Positions 1 to 8,637 of a DNA stretch of 64,000 nt are shown one piece after another; within the stretch, counting starts at the first letter, position 1, and the number at the start of each line of letters is the position of its first letter. The notes beneath the pieces were generated by a model that was not told the origin of the DNA, searched no databases, and worked only from the letters and a program-made list of their open reading frames with translations. The position numbers and the translations under genes were made by a program. The stretch is from JAAELZ01 sp047639475 (GTDB taxonomy: Bacteria > Pseudomonadota > Gammaproteobacteria > Arenicellales > Poriferihabitantaceae). Where the stretch lies: assembly GCA_047639475.1 (NCBI GenBank), contig JBLIOD010000008.1, positions 11,114-75,113 of the forward strand. Direction: 5' to 3'.

Positions 1-310
1 GTCTCTTTGCTTCTCAGTGAATGATAATTTATTGCTAAACTACGCTTATCCCTAAGTTGATGGCTGCATTATTACTGACTTCTTTTCGTGATGATGTGTC
101 TTATGCCACATAATATGGAGTTAGATAGATGGTATTCCAAAGCATGTCGATTTGCTGAGAGCCAAATTAATTGGCCAGCTCTGATGGGATGTAAGTGAGT
201 TGAATTTTTGCAGAGCCCATAAATGGGCTCCACAAAAAGAGCAATCCCTGTGACCTTGTCTCTTTGCTTTCGCAAAGAAGATTTATTACTAAATCGTGCT
301 TATCCTTAAG
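1..310. repeat. Two diverged direct repeat copies downstream of icd
   Basis: Positions 1-56 and 258-310 are related: both begin GTCTCTTTGCTT, continue through a TTTATTRCTAAA block and end in CTTATCCYTAAG. After each copy, similarity fades and a strong hairpin follows (205-238 and 454-471), so the repeat unit is about 255 bases. No convincing protein gene lies in 1-513; the short open frames here lack ribosome sites and family resemblance. The origin of the repeat is unknown. Confidence 0.55.
205..238. repeat. Long inverted repeat (hairpin)
   Basis: The stem GAGCCCAT/ATGGGCTC (213-220 and 223-230) has a two-base loop. An outer TTTTTG/CAAAAA pairing (205-210 and 233-238) is separated from it by a CA/CA mismatch. 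Neither strand has a U-run placed after the stem, so it is not a classical terminator. It may be part of the repeated unit described for 1-310. Confidence 0.5.
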
Positions 311-445
311 CCGAAGCCGTATTATCTCTGTCTATTCCGAAGAAGTATGTGACATATAACACAGTAAGCCCAATAAGGTAGAAGTGCCATTGGAAGTGCT
401 CTAATTAATAGAAGGGTGCGCGGCGCTGGCGTGAGCGCTGCGAGC

Positions 446-472
446 AATAAAAAGGACTCCAATTGGAGTCCC
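446..472 (-). terminator. Rho-independent terminator of icd
   Basis: On the minus strand a perfect GGACTCC-AATT-GGAGTCC hairpin is followed by TTTTTATT. It lies about 45 bases downstream of the icd stop, as expected for intrinsic termination. Confidence 0.8.
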
Positions 473-513
473 TCATTATGCATAAGCAGCTGACTTAGCT
501 GCAATGTCGTTGC

Positions 514-1761
514 TTAAGTTAACTTTTCTATTAACTTGTCTGCAAATTCACTGGTAGAAACAGTGGTTGCATTTTCCATTAAACGGGCAAAATCGTAAGT
601 TACAGTTTTATCGGCGATCACTTTTGGATACGCTTCATGGATGAGATCTGCGGCTTCTTTCCAGCCTAGGTACTCGAGCATCATGACGCCTGATAGCAAC
701 AAGGACGAAGGATTAACTTTGTTTTTGTTGGCGTACTTTGGGGCGGTGCCGTGGGTGGCTTCAAACACACCGATGTTATCGGCCATGTTCGCTCCCGGTG
801 CAATGCCAATGCCGCCGACCTCTGCTGCAACGGCATCAGAGAGATAATCACCGTTCAAATTAGAAGTGGCGATCACGTCAAATTCTGCAGGTCGTAGTTG
901 CAGCAACTGAAACATAATATCTGCAATGCGGTCTTTGATGACGATTTTACCGGTAGGTACTTCGCCATCATAATCATCCCACAATTGGTCTTCGGTAATG
1001 GTTTGTTCGCCAAACTCTTCGCTAGCCACTTCGTAAGCCCAGTTACGAAAAGCCCCTTCGGTAAACTTCATAATGTTGCCTTTGTGTACGATAGTCACAC
1101 TGGGGCGTTTGTTATCGATGGCATATTGAATGGCTTTACGCATTAAGCGCTTTGAACCAAATGAGCTGATCGGTTTAACGCCGAGTCCAGCGCCTTCAAA
1201 AAAATCTGCACCCATTTCTTCGCGTAAAAACTTGGCCAGCTTTTCGTTTTCGGGTGTGCCACTTTCGTATTCAATTCCGGCGTAAACATCTTCAGTGTTT
1301 TCACGAAAGATAACCACGTCCACATCTTCAGGGTGTTTCAACGGGGAAGGCACGCCGTCAAAATATTTAACGGGCCGTACACAGGCGTATAAATCCATTT
1401 CTTGACGAAGTGATACATTTAACGAACGAAAGCCACCGCCGATAGGCGTGGTAAGTGGGCCCTTCATTGCAACGTGTAAGTCGCTAATGGCCTCTAGCGT
1501 TTCAGCAGGAAAGTAGTCACCGTTATAGATGCCCGCGGCTTTTTCGCCCATATAAAGCTCACACCATTGAATCTGACGATTACCTTTATAAGCCTTTTCT
1601 ATGGCGGCATCCAATACACGTAAGCTTGCGGCAGTAATATCTGGCCCGATGCCGTCACCTTCCACGAAACCTATAATAGGTTGATCGGGTACTCGTAGCT
1701 CACCATTTGTTACAGTGATTTTTTCTCCAGTGCTGGGGATTTTGATATGTTGATATGTCAT
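514..1761 (-). CDS. icd: NADP-dependent isocitrate dehydrogenase
   Basis: TCA-cycle enzyme, cytosolic; oxidatively decarboxylates isocitrate to 2-oxoglutarate with NADP. The protein starts MTYQHIKIPSTGEKITV, which lines up with the start of the roughly 416-residue enterobacterial enzyme. The frame stays open 26 codons further upstream (to 1839), but those residues have no counterpart in the family, so I place the start at 1761. Visible motifs are GFVEGDGIGPDI near the N-terminus, the substrate and phosphorylation loop RSLNVSLRQ with the serine that AceK modifies in E. coli, the YAGIEYESG region, and the NADP-site segment FEATHGTAPKYA. Monocistronic, ended by the hairpin at 446-472. Confidence 0.96.
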   Translation of the reverse strand: MTYQHIKIPSTGEKITVTNGELRVPDQPIIGFVEGDGIGPDITAASLRVLDAAIEKAYKGNRQIQWCELYMGEKAAGIYNGDYFPAETLEAISDLHVAMKGPLTTPIGGGFRSLNVSLRQEMDLYACVRPVKYFDGVPSPLKHPEDVDVVIFRENTEDVYAGIEYESGTPENEKLAKFLREEMGADFFEGAGLGVKPISSFGSKRLMRKAIQYAIDNKRPSVTIVHKGNIMKFTEGAFRNWAYEVASEEFGEQTITEDQLWDDYDGEVPTGKIVIKDRIADIMFQLLQLRPAEFDVIATSNLNGDYLSDAVAAEVGGIGIAPGANMADNIGVFEATHGTAPKYANKNKVNPSSLLLSGVMMLEYLGWKEAADLIHEAYPKVIADKTVTYDFARLMENATTVSTSEFADKLIEKLT

Positions 1762-1997
1762 AGCGGTAAATATTTTACTTAATGAATAATGATCAGAGAC
1801 TAATGCTGTTGGGCAATGGTTGGGTTGAAAAGTTTCCAATCCTGTTAGGTCGATTATAACAGATGGAGGCTAATCTGATTTACTTATAGCTCAGAGTGAC
1901 ACGTCCTAATTTAAATTAACGATTCAAAATTAGGCATTGAATAAATGCCTCTTTGGCCCAATAATACGTGTAAATGAATGCCATAGGCACAATCTAA

Positions 1998-2333
1998 ATG
2001 TCAGTAGAAACTTTTTCCGTTAGCGAAAGTGCGATTAGTCGTATCCAAGTGTTGATTGCCAAAAAACAACAAGATGATTTGAAATTTCGCGTATACATTC
2101 AAGGCGGAGGTTGCTCTGGGTTTCAGTATGGTTTTCAGTTCGATGAAGAAACTTTACCAGATGATATCGTGATAGACCAAGATGGCGTAGCGGTGTTGGT
2201 TGACCCACTTAGCATGCAATATTTAGAAGACGCTGAAGTGGATTTTAAAGATGACTTACTAGGCAGCCGTTTTATTGTTAATAACCCAAATGCTGCTACC
2301 ACCTGCGGTTGTGGTTCTTCCTTTTCTATTTAG
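1998..2333 (+). CDS. erpA: Iron-sulfur cluster insertion protein ErpA
   Basis: A-type carrier that delivers [4Fe-4S] clusters to apoproteins such as those of isoprenoid synthesis. The 111-residue protein has the three ligand cysteines of the HesB/IscA/ErpA fold: Cys39 in GGGCSGFQYGF, and Cys103 and Cys105 in the C-terminal TCGCGSSFSI. The length and the FDEE segment after the first cysteine fit ErpA better than IscA or SufA, and no isc or suf genes are adjacent, which also suits a stand-alone erpA. No strong Shine-Dalgarno sequence precedes the ATG. Divergent from icd. Confidence 0.93.
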   Translation: MSVETFSVSESAISRIQVLIAKKQQDDLKFRVYIQGGGCSGFQYGFQFDEETLPDDIVIDQDGVAVLVDPLSMQYLEDAEVDFKDDLLGSRFIVNNPNAATTCGCGSSFSI

Positions 2334-2354
2334 TTTTCTTCGCTTTAACTTGGC

Positions 2355-2374
2355 TAGGGTGGCATCACCCAGTT
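2355..2374. terminator. Short hairpin between convergent erpA and sohB
   Basis: GGGTG-GCAT-CACCC (2357-2370) is followed on the plus strand by AGTTTTAC. The stem is only five pairs and the U-run is short, so this is a weak candidate terminator for erpA. Confidence 0.35.
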
Positions 2375-3472
2375 TTACATCAATTTAGGGTACTGCTTCT
2401 CGGTTGCCTGAGCTTGCGCGCGATTAAACAGCGTAGCACCGCCAGAGGTCACTCGTTCGATCAAGCTTTTACGGCGCCTAATACTTAAAGCTAGAATATC
2501 AGCCGTTTCGCGCTGCGCCATGATGTAATCATCGCTGGTAATCAATTCATCTACCAATTTCAGATCTAAGGCGCGGCTCCCTAACCAGTGCTCGCCGGTA
2601 GCGACTTCGCTTAAGTTCAGTTGTGGTCTTCTGGTGATGACAAAATCTTTGAACAAATCATGAACCTCTTCCAGCTCTTCCTGCATTTTTTCGCGGGCCT
2701 TGTCGGTGTTCTCCCCTATCAACGTTAAGGTGCGCTTGTACTCGCCTGCAGTAAGCTGCTCTATCTCAACGTCATTCTTCTTCAGTATTTTGTGAATGTT
2801 GGGAATTTGTGCGATGACGCCAATTGATCCTAAAATGGCAAACGGTGCGGCGACAATTTTGTCAGCGACGCAGGCCATTAAGTAGCCACCACTGGCAGCG
2901 ACTTTATCGACACTAACAGTTAAGGGGATTTTATGGTCACGCAATCGCTGTAATTGTGAAGCGGCCAATCCGTATGAGTGAACTTCCCCACCGCCACTTT
3001 CCACGCGAACTAACACTTCGTCTCGTTCAGTTGCCATCGTCAATGTGGCGGTGATTTCTTGACGTAGTTCCTCAACCGCGGAGGCCTTTATGTCGCCGTC
3101 AAAATCAAGCACGTACAGGCGCTTTTTGTGCTCTTCATCTTTGGGGGGCTTTTCGTCCTTTGCCGGTTTGGCGTTAAGTTTGGCTTTGGCCTTTCTCTTT
3201 TCAGCCTTTGATTCGGCTTTATCTTCCTTCTTTTTTAGCTTGGCTTGGGCTTTAAGTTGCTCAGGGCTGAGTAAGGCATCCTCTAGCACCGCATGCAGTT
3301 CGGTGTAGGTATCATTCAAATTGGTGATATTAAGTTGCTCATCACGACCGCCTGAAAGTCGGTTTCGCATGGTAATACCAGCAATGCCCATGACGGATAC
3401 TAGAATGGCGATAACAATCGTGATGGCTTTTAACAGAAAGAGGCCGTAACTTGAAACAAATTCCATAATCAT
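2375..3472 (-). CDS. sohB: Inner-membrane serine protease SohB (peptidase S49)
   Basis: Signal-peptide-peptidase-like S49 protease anchored in the inner membrane. An N-terminal hydrophobic segment (about residues 8-34) anchors it, followed by a very charged Lys/Glu/Ala-rich linker (about 70-118) likely to be coiled coil. The S49 core contains VRVESGGGEV, the nucleophile Ser194 in KVAASGGYLMA and the general base Lys246 in GEYKRTLT. The start at 3472 overlaps the glnS stop by four bases (ATGA type), suggesting coupling; the second methionine (3466, MEFVSSYGLFL) matches the usual SohB N-terminus and is an equally good start. At 365 residues it is slightly longer than E. coli SohB because of the linker. 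Confidence 0.92.
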   Translation of the reverse strand: MIMEFVSSYGLFLLKAITIVIAILVSVMGIAGITMRNRLSGGRDEQLNITNLNDTYTELHAVLEDALLSPEQLKAQAKLKKKEDKAESKAEKRKAKAKLNAKPAKDEKPPKDEEHKKRLYVLDFDGDIKASAVEELRQEITATLTMATERDEVLVRVESGGGEVHSYGLAASQLQRLRDHKIPLTVSVDKVAASGGYLMACVADKIVAAPFAILGSIGVIAQIPNIHKILKKNDVEIEQLTAGEYKRTLTLIGENTDKAREKMQEELEEVHDLFKDFVITRRPQLNLSEVATGEHWLGSRALDLKLVDELITSDDYIMAQRETADILALSIRRRKSLIERVTSGGATLFNRAQAQATEKQYPKLM

Positions 3473-5142
3473 GAATTAATTTTAGCCCACGTATCACGTA
3501 GGGTCACTGTGCGGTTAAACACAGGGTTAGTGGAAGAATGGTCTTGGCTATCTATAGTGAAATAGCCGAGGCGTTCAAACTGAAAACGCTCATCACTTTT
3601 AGCGTCTTTTAAACTGGGTTCTAGCTTACAATTTATCAAGGTGACTAACGACGCTGGATTAATGTCATCAGTGAAGTTGCTGTCCTTGTCTGCCAGCGGG
3701 TTGGCTGTCTTAAACAACCGATCATACAAGCGCACTTCGGCATCTATTGCGCCGTCAGCGCTCACCCAATGTAAGGTTGCTTTTACTTTTCGCCCATCTG
3801 GAGAACTACCGCCTTTGGTTGCGGGGTCATACGTACAGAGCAATTCTATGGGGGCGCCGTCGTCATCGCAAATAACCTCATTACACTTTAGGTAATAGGC
3901 ATAGCGTAAACGAACCTCTCGTCCGGGCGCCAGTCTGAAAAATTGTTCTGACGGTGCCAACATAAAATCATCTTGTTCTATATACAGCGTTTTGCCAAAC
4001 GGTATTTCGCGTGAACCCAAGCTTTCGTCTTTCGGGTGATTGCGCGCACTCAAGGTCTCCAGGTCATCGTTAGGATAGTTTGTGATCGTCACTTTCAGTG
4101 GCTTCAATACGCCCATTACGCGTTTTACGCTGGGGTCTAGCTCGTCTCGGATGCAACTCTCAAGAGAAGAGAATTCTACGATGTTGGTTTTTTTGGTGAC
4201 ACCCACGCGATGGGCAAACTCGCGAACAGAGGCCGCTGTATACCCACGCCGTTTTAAACCGGAAATGGTGGGCATTCTAGGGTCATCCCAGCCAGACACT
4301 TTTTGTAAGTCGACTAACTGAGTCAACAAGCGCTTGCTCATGACGGTGTAATCTAAATTGAGCCTAGAAAATTCAATTTGCCGTGGATGAGTGTGGATAG
4401 AAATATTATCTAATACCCAATCATAAAGCGGGCGATGGTCTTCAAACTCTAAGGTGCAGAGCGAATGGGTGATCCCTTCCAGCGCATCAGAGATGCAGTG
4501 GGTGTAGTCATACATTGGATAGATGCACCAAGCGTCACCGCTGCGTTGATGTGGAATATGACGAATACGATAAATAACGGGATCGCGTAAATTAATGTTA
4601 GGCGATGCCATGTCGATTTTCGCCCGCAGCACATGGCTGCTATTTTCAAACTCACCTGCACGCATTTGTGTGAACAATGTTTGGTTCTCTTCTATGCTGC
4701 GTTGTCTAAATGGGCTATCAGTGCCGGGTTCGGTAAGACTGCCGCGATTGTTGCGCATGGATTCGGCGGCCTGGCTGTCTACGTAAGCCAAGCCTTTATC
4801 TATCAGTTCAACGGCAAAGTTATAAAGCTGTTCAAAATAATCTGAGGAATAATGAACTTTGTCTCCCCATTGGTAACCTAGCCATTCAACGTCTTGTTGA
4901 ATCGATTTTACATACTCCTCGTCTTCCTTCTCAGGATTGGTATCATCAAAACGCAGGTTGCATCGACCTTCAAAAGCTTCAGCGATACCAAAATTTAAAC
5001 AGATAGATTTAGCGTGGCCGATATGCAGATAACCATTAGGCTCAGGGGGGAAGCGTGTGACGATGTTTTCGTGCGTGCCGACATTCAAGTCGTTCTGAAT
5101 AATCTGCTGAATGAAATGGACGCGTGGCTTGGATTTACTCAT
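3469..5142 (-). CDS. glnS: Glutaminyl-tRNA synthetase
   Basis: Class I aminoacyl-tRNA synthetase charging tRNA-Gln. The 557-residue length matches the bacterial GlnS family. The HIGH motif is at residues 40-43 within PPEPNGYLHIGHAKS and the KMSKS-type loop appears as VMSKR at 267-271. The catalytic domain is followed by the two beta-barrel anticodon-binding regions. GlnS rather than GltX is supported by the RFDDTNPEKEDEEYV segment and the long C-terminal beta-barrels. Its 5' leader carries two hairpins (5163-5227). It is the first gene of a two-gene unit with sohB. Confidence 0.96.
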   Translation of the reverse strand: MSKSKPRVHFIQQIIQNDLNVGTHENIVTRFPPEPNGYLHIGHAKSICLNFGIAEAFEGRCNLRFDDTNPEKEDEEYVKSIQQDVEWLGYQWGDKVHYSSDYFEQLYNFAVELIDKGLAYVDSQAAESMRNNRGSLTEPGTDSPFRQRSIEENQTLFTQMRAGEFENSSHVLRAKIDMASPNINLRDPVIYRIRHIPHQRSGDAWCIYPMYDYTHCISDALEGITHSLCTLEFEDHRPLYDWVLDNISIHTHPRQIEFSRLNLDYTVMSKRLLTQLVDLQKVSGWDDPRMPTISGLKRRGYTAASVREFAHRVGVTKKTNIVEFSSLESCIRDELDPSVKRVMGVLKPLKVTITNYPNDDLETLSARNHPKDESLGSREIPFGKTLYIEQDDFMLAPSEQFFRLAPGREVRLRYAYYLKCNEVICDDDGAPIELLCTYDPATKGGSSPDGRKVKATLHWVSADGAIDAEVRLYDRLFKTANPLADKDSNFTDDINPASLVTLINCKLEPSLKDAKSDERFQFERLGYFTIDSQDHSSTNPVFNRTVTLRDTWAKINS

Positions 5143-5162
5143 GTAAACAATATAAGGTTTGG

Positions 5163-5227
5163 CCTCACCACAACAAGTGGGGTGAGGTAAAAAACGTTTG
5201 GTGATGATTTGGGGAGATTATCCCCAA
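5163..5227 (-). promoter_or_regulatory. Two tandem hairpins between the bactofilin gene and glnS
   Basis: TTGGGGA/TCCCCAA (5209-5215 with 5221-5227) is a perfect 7-bp stem. CCTCACC/GGTGAGG (5163-5169 with 5181-5187) is a second 7-bp stem that ends 21 bases before the glnS start. On the minus strand an uninterrupted T6 run sits between them. The first stem plus the T-run could end the bactofilin transcript; the second would lie in the glnS leader. Confidence 0.4.
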
Positions 5228-5275
5228 CTGCGCCTAGTAAAGATTATCCCTTGAGGCCAGCGATGACGCTAGCAA

Positions 5276-5680
5276 CTAACTCTTAAGAATATTTTTTTTT
5301 AAGGCTTGATCGCTAAGGCTTTGCACTTCAGCAGATTGGTTTTTGCCTCTCATGTTGATGTTGCCATTGATGGTCGCTCCCGGTGCGACTTCTAAAGAGG
5401 TGGCATTCACTGCGCCCGTGATGACTGAGGTGCTATAAATTGTGACTTGCTCTGCGTGGATATCACCGTCAATCTTGCCGTGGCAGTTTAACGAGCGCAC
5501 GTTCAATGTTCCGTTTATTTGACCAGACTCTTGCACGGTCAATTCTGCACCTTTAACTTGGCTTTCGAGCCTTCCTTCAACCACGAGATTCCCTACGAAT
5601 TCCAGCTCACCTTTAATCGTGGTGTCCTTGGCAATAATGCTAGTTTCTGTCGACTTTGGATTACTTTTATTCATTTTCAT
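5276..5680 (-). CDS. Bactofilin family cytoskeletal protein
   Basis: Bactofilins (formerly DUF583) polymerise without nucleotide into filaments that act in cell shape, stalk or polar organisation and peptidoglycan remodelling. The 134-residue protein shows the family pattern: a short polar N-terminal tail (about 1-17), a right-handed beta-helix core of repeating hydrophobic/glycine turns (IKGELEFVGNLVVEGRLES, then GQINGTLNVRSLNCHGKIDGDI and GATINGNINMRG), and a polar C-terminal tail. No M23 peptidase gene is adjacent, unlike in many bactofilin operons. A second ATG two codons in (5674) is an alternative start. Confidence 0.88.
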   Translation of the reverse strand: MKMNKSNPKSTETSIIAKDTTIKGELEFVGNLVVEGRLESQVKGAELTVQESGQINGTLNVRSLNCHGKIDGDIHAEQVTIYSTSVITGAVNATSLEVAPGATINGNINMRGKNQSAEVQSLSDQALKKNILKS

Positions 5681-5728
5681 CGTTGAGGTCTAATATCTTC
5701 GGGGGCAGCCATTATACCGAAGCTGTGT

Positions 5729-5755
5729 AAAAATGGTAGGCCTCTTTAGGAGGCC
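5729..5755 (-). terminator. Rho-independent terminator of acs
   Basis: The stem GGCCTC/GAGGCC (5739-5744 with 5750-5755) is followed on the minus strand by a U-rich tract (5729-5733). It lies just downstream of the acs stop and upstream of the bactofilin gene. Confidence 0.65.
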
Positions 5756-5783
5756 AACAGAGGGGCATGCGACATTTCGGATC

Positions 5784-7724
5784 TCAAACGTTTTTCCGGT
5801 TGCTGATTAGATCTTCTACCACGCTTGGATCAGCCAGTGTGGATGTGTCACCTAGCGCATCGACTTCGTTCGCTGCAATCTTGCGTAAAATCCGTCGCAT
5901 GATCTTGCCGGATCGTGTCTTAGGCAAGCCTGGGGCCCATTGGATGATATTGACTTTCGCAATCGGGCCGATTTCCTTACGAACTAAGCCGACCAATTCA
6001 GCCATCATTTCATCGCTTGGGGTAACACCAGACATCGGCGTCACATAGGCATAAATGCCTTGGCCTGTCAGCTCATGTGGATAGCCTACTACTGCGGCTT
6101 CGGCGACGTCGTTATGTAATGCCAGCGCGGATTCTATTTCTGCTGTGCCTAAACGGTGGCCTGATATATTGAGCACATCGTCAACTCGACCGGTAATCCA
6201 ATAGTAGCCATCTTCGTCACGTTTGGCGCCATCGCCGGTGAAATAATAGCCTTTAAACATGGCGAAATAGGTTTCGTAAAAACGTTTATGGTCGCCATAC
6301 ACGCTGCGCATCTGGCTAGGCCAGGGGTGTTTAATGGCAAGATTACCAGAGGCAGGGCTGCCTTCTATTTCATTGCCTTGATCGTCGAGCAGGCAAGGCT
6401 GGACGCCAAAGAAAGGCACGCAAGCAGAGCCAGGCTTGAGTTCGGTCGCACCCGGTAGCGGAGTCATCATATGGGCACCGGTTTCAGTCTGCCACCAAGT
6501 ATCTACAATCGGGCAACGACTGTCGCCGACGACCTTGTGATACCACTCCCAAGCTTCTGGGTTAATAGGCTCCCCCACGGTGCCCAGTAAGCGCAGCGAC
6601 GAGCGTGAAGTTTTGTTTACTGGCTCATCACCTGCGGCCATTAAAGACCGAATAGCGGTAGGCGCTGTGTAAAAAGTTGCGACTTGGTGCTTGTCGCAGA
6701 TTTGCCAAAAACGTGAGATGTCCGGATAAGTCGGAATGCCTTCAAACATCAACGTGGTGGCACCGTTGGCTAAAGGGCCGTATACGATGTAAGTGTGTCC
6801 GGTTACCCAACCTACGTCAGCAGTGCACCAATATACTTCACCGTCTTTATAGTCGAATACCAGCTTGTGCGTCATGGCCGCTTGTACCAAATAACCGCCG
6901 GTTGTGTGCAGTACACCCTTAGGTGTTCCGGTAGACCCTGAGGTGTAGAGTATGAATAATGGGTCTTCGGCATTCATTGGCTCAGGTGGACAATTTGCTG
7001 AAGCGGCAGCAACGGCTTCCTGGTACCAAACGTCTCTGCCTTCAGTCCATTCAACGGCTTCTCCGCCATGTTTCACGACGACACAAGTATGTACGTCCGG
7101 GCAGGCGCTGAGGGCAAGGTCAGCGTTGGCTTTTAGTGGGATAGTTTTGCCGCCACGGATAGACTGGTCTGCGGTGATTAATACTTCACAATCAGAATCT
7201 TTGATGCGGCTGGCCAGTGCTTCAGGTGAAAAGCCACCGAAGACGATAGAATGTACTGCACCAATTCTCGTGCAGGCCAACATCGCGACAGCAGCCTGCG
7301 GCACCATCGGCATATAGATTGAAATGCGGTCGCCTTTTTTTACACCGCGAGCCAATAACACGTTTGAGAAGCGGCACACTTCTTCATGAAGCTGTCGATA
7401 GGTTAATTTCCTGTCCACGCTCGGGTCGTCACCTTCCCAAATAATGGCAGTTTGATCGCCGCGCGTTGCTAAGTGGCGATCTAAGCAGTTGTAAGAAACA
7501 TTCAGTTCAGCCCCTTTAAACCATTCGATATGTAAATCATCTTCAGCAAAACTCCAATCCATCACCTTGTCCCAAGGTTTAGACCAGCTTACATATCGCT
7601 CTGCTTGCTCGGCCCAGAAAGTTTCAGGGTCATTAATTGACTGTGCGTACATCTGTTTGTAGGTGTCCGCATTAATATGAGCATCTTGGGCAAAACTGGC
7701 GGGAACGGGGTATTTATCAGACAT
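5784..7724 (-). CDS. acs: Acetyl-CoA synthetase
   Basis: AMP-forming acetate:CoA ligase for high-affinity acetate use. The 646-residue length is typical. The P-loop-like motif FILYTSGSTGTPKGVLHT, the adenylate motif YYFTGDGAKRDEDGYYWITGRVDDVLNISGHR and the C-terminal catalytic, acetylatable Lys607 in PKTRSGKIMRR are all present. Just upstream and divergent is a LuxR-type regulator of the CrbR/ErdR class, and the matching sensor CrbS lies 6 kb away. In Vibrio and Pseudomonas that pair activates acs, so regulation by it here is a strong inference. Confidence 0.97.
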   Translation of the reverse strand: MSDKYPVPASFAQDAHINADTYKQMYAQSINDPETFWAEQAERYVSWSKPWDKVMDWSFAEDDLHIEWFKGAELNVSYNCLDRHLATRGDQTAIIWEGDDPSVDRKLTYRQLHEEVCRFSNVLLARGVKKGDRISIYMPMVPQAAVAMLACTRIGAVHSIVFGGFSPEALASRIKDSDCEVLITADQSIRGGKTIPLKANADLALSACPDVHTCVVVKHGGEAVEWTEGRDVWYQEAVAAASANCPPEPMNAEDPLFILYTSGSTGTPKGVLHTTGGYLVQAAMTHKLVFDYKDGEVYWCTADVGWVTGHTYIVYGPLANGATTLMFEGIPTYPDISRFWQICDKHQVATFYTAPTAIRSLMAAGDEPVNKTSRSSLRLLGTVGEPINPEAWEWYHKVVGDSRCPIVDTWWQTETGAHMMTPLPGATELKPGSACVPFFGVQPCLLDDQGNEIEGSPASGNLAIKHPWPSQMRSVYGDHKRFYETYFAMFKGYYFTGDGAKRDEDGYYWITGRVDDVLNISGHRLGTAEIESALALHNDVAEAAVVGYPHELTGQGIYAYVTPMSGVTPSDEMMAELVGLVRKEIGPIAKVNIIQWAPGLPKTRSGKIMRRILRKIAANEVDALGDTSTLADPSVVEDLISNRKNV

Positions 7725-7989
7725 GGTTGTAGTCCTGTTATGTTAGTTTGGGCTTTATCTGTCGCTTATTAAATTTCGGAGTGCGGGTGAAGATAAGTAG
7801 CTATTATTAGCTTGGCTGGCCGCGATATTTCTCTTTCAGCTTAGCATTTTAGGCAAACTGTATTGTAATCTAAATGCGACGAAAGTCTAAAGCGAGCAAT
7901 CTTAAACTCGATTATGATTGGTGGGGTAGTTATTACTTTTAGTGCGTAACATAAAAGTCCCCTAAAAAGCTCAGCTAACAGGTACAGCC

Positions 7990-8637
7990 ATGACCGGTAG
8001 TATTATTATCGCGGACGATCATCCTTTGTTTCGACAAGCATTACGCGAAACCATTGCACCCTTGTTTCCAGATGCATCCATCTTGGATATTGAATCGTTA
8101 GAGGAGACTAAAATAATCCTCGAAACAACGGACATTGAGCTACTTTTGCTAGATTTAAAAATGCCGGATACCGAAGGGCTAACAGGGTTAATGATGATAA
8201 AGGGCACGTACCCTCAATTACCGGTTATCGTTATTTCAGCTACCGAAGACAATGCCACGGTAAGGGCTTGTATACAGGCCGGGGCATCGGCATACATTTT
8301 TAAGTCCGCCAGTTTGCAAGATATTCGCGATACCATTACTGCGGTGAATGCGGGTGAGGTCTATGTGCCTGAACGTGTTAATAACAGTATCAGCGACGCA
8401 GAACAAACAGAGCTGGATAACATCGCCAAAGTGTCGAGTCTAACCCCAGCACAGTTAAGGGTGTTTTACTTCTTATGCGAAGGGCAAATGAATAAGCAAA
8501 TTGCTTATGAAATGAGCATTACCGAAGCAACGGTAAAAGCACATATCACTTCAATATACAAAAAACTGGGTGTGCGGACTCGCACACAAGCTGTTTTATT
8601 GGCAAGCAGCCTTAGAGAGTTTAAATCCGAGGCTTAG
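7990..8637 (+). CDS. crbR: LuxR-family response regulator, CrbR/ErdR-like
   Basis: Two-component response regulator of 215 residues. The receiver domain (about 4-118) has acidic residues D10/D11, the phospho-acceptor Asp55 in LLLLDLKMPD and the conserved Lys in FKSAS. The C-terminal LuxR/FixJ helix-turn-helix (about 150-208) contains LTPAQLRVFYFLCEGQMNKQIAYEMSI. Its position divergent from acs and the nearby CrbS kinase identify it as the CrbR/ErdR type that turns on acs during the acetate switch. The stop codon overlaps that of the convergent ATPase gene (shared TTAG at 8634-8637), so no intrinsic terminator separates them. Confidence 0.85.
   Translation: MTGSIIIADDHPLFRQALRETIAPLFPDASILDIESLEETKIILETTDIELLLLDLKMPDTEGLTGLMMIKGTYPQLPVIVISATEDNATVRACIQAGASAYIFKSASLQDIRDTITAVNAGEVYVPERVNNSISDAEQTELDNIAKVSSLTPAQLRVFYFLCEGQMNKQIAYEMSITEATVKAHITSIYKKLGVRTRTQAVLLASSLREFKSEA

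Noticed and set aside
72..504. Two short minus-strand open frames in the icd downstream region (67 and 60 codons)
   Set aside because: They cover the repeat and hairpins, have no ribosome site and no protein-like conservation.
1762..1839. Extended N-terminus of icd
   Set aside because: The 26 extra residues have no family counterpart; the start at 1761 gives the normal length.
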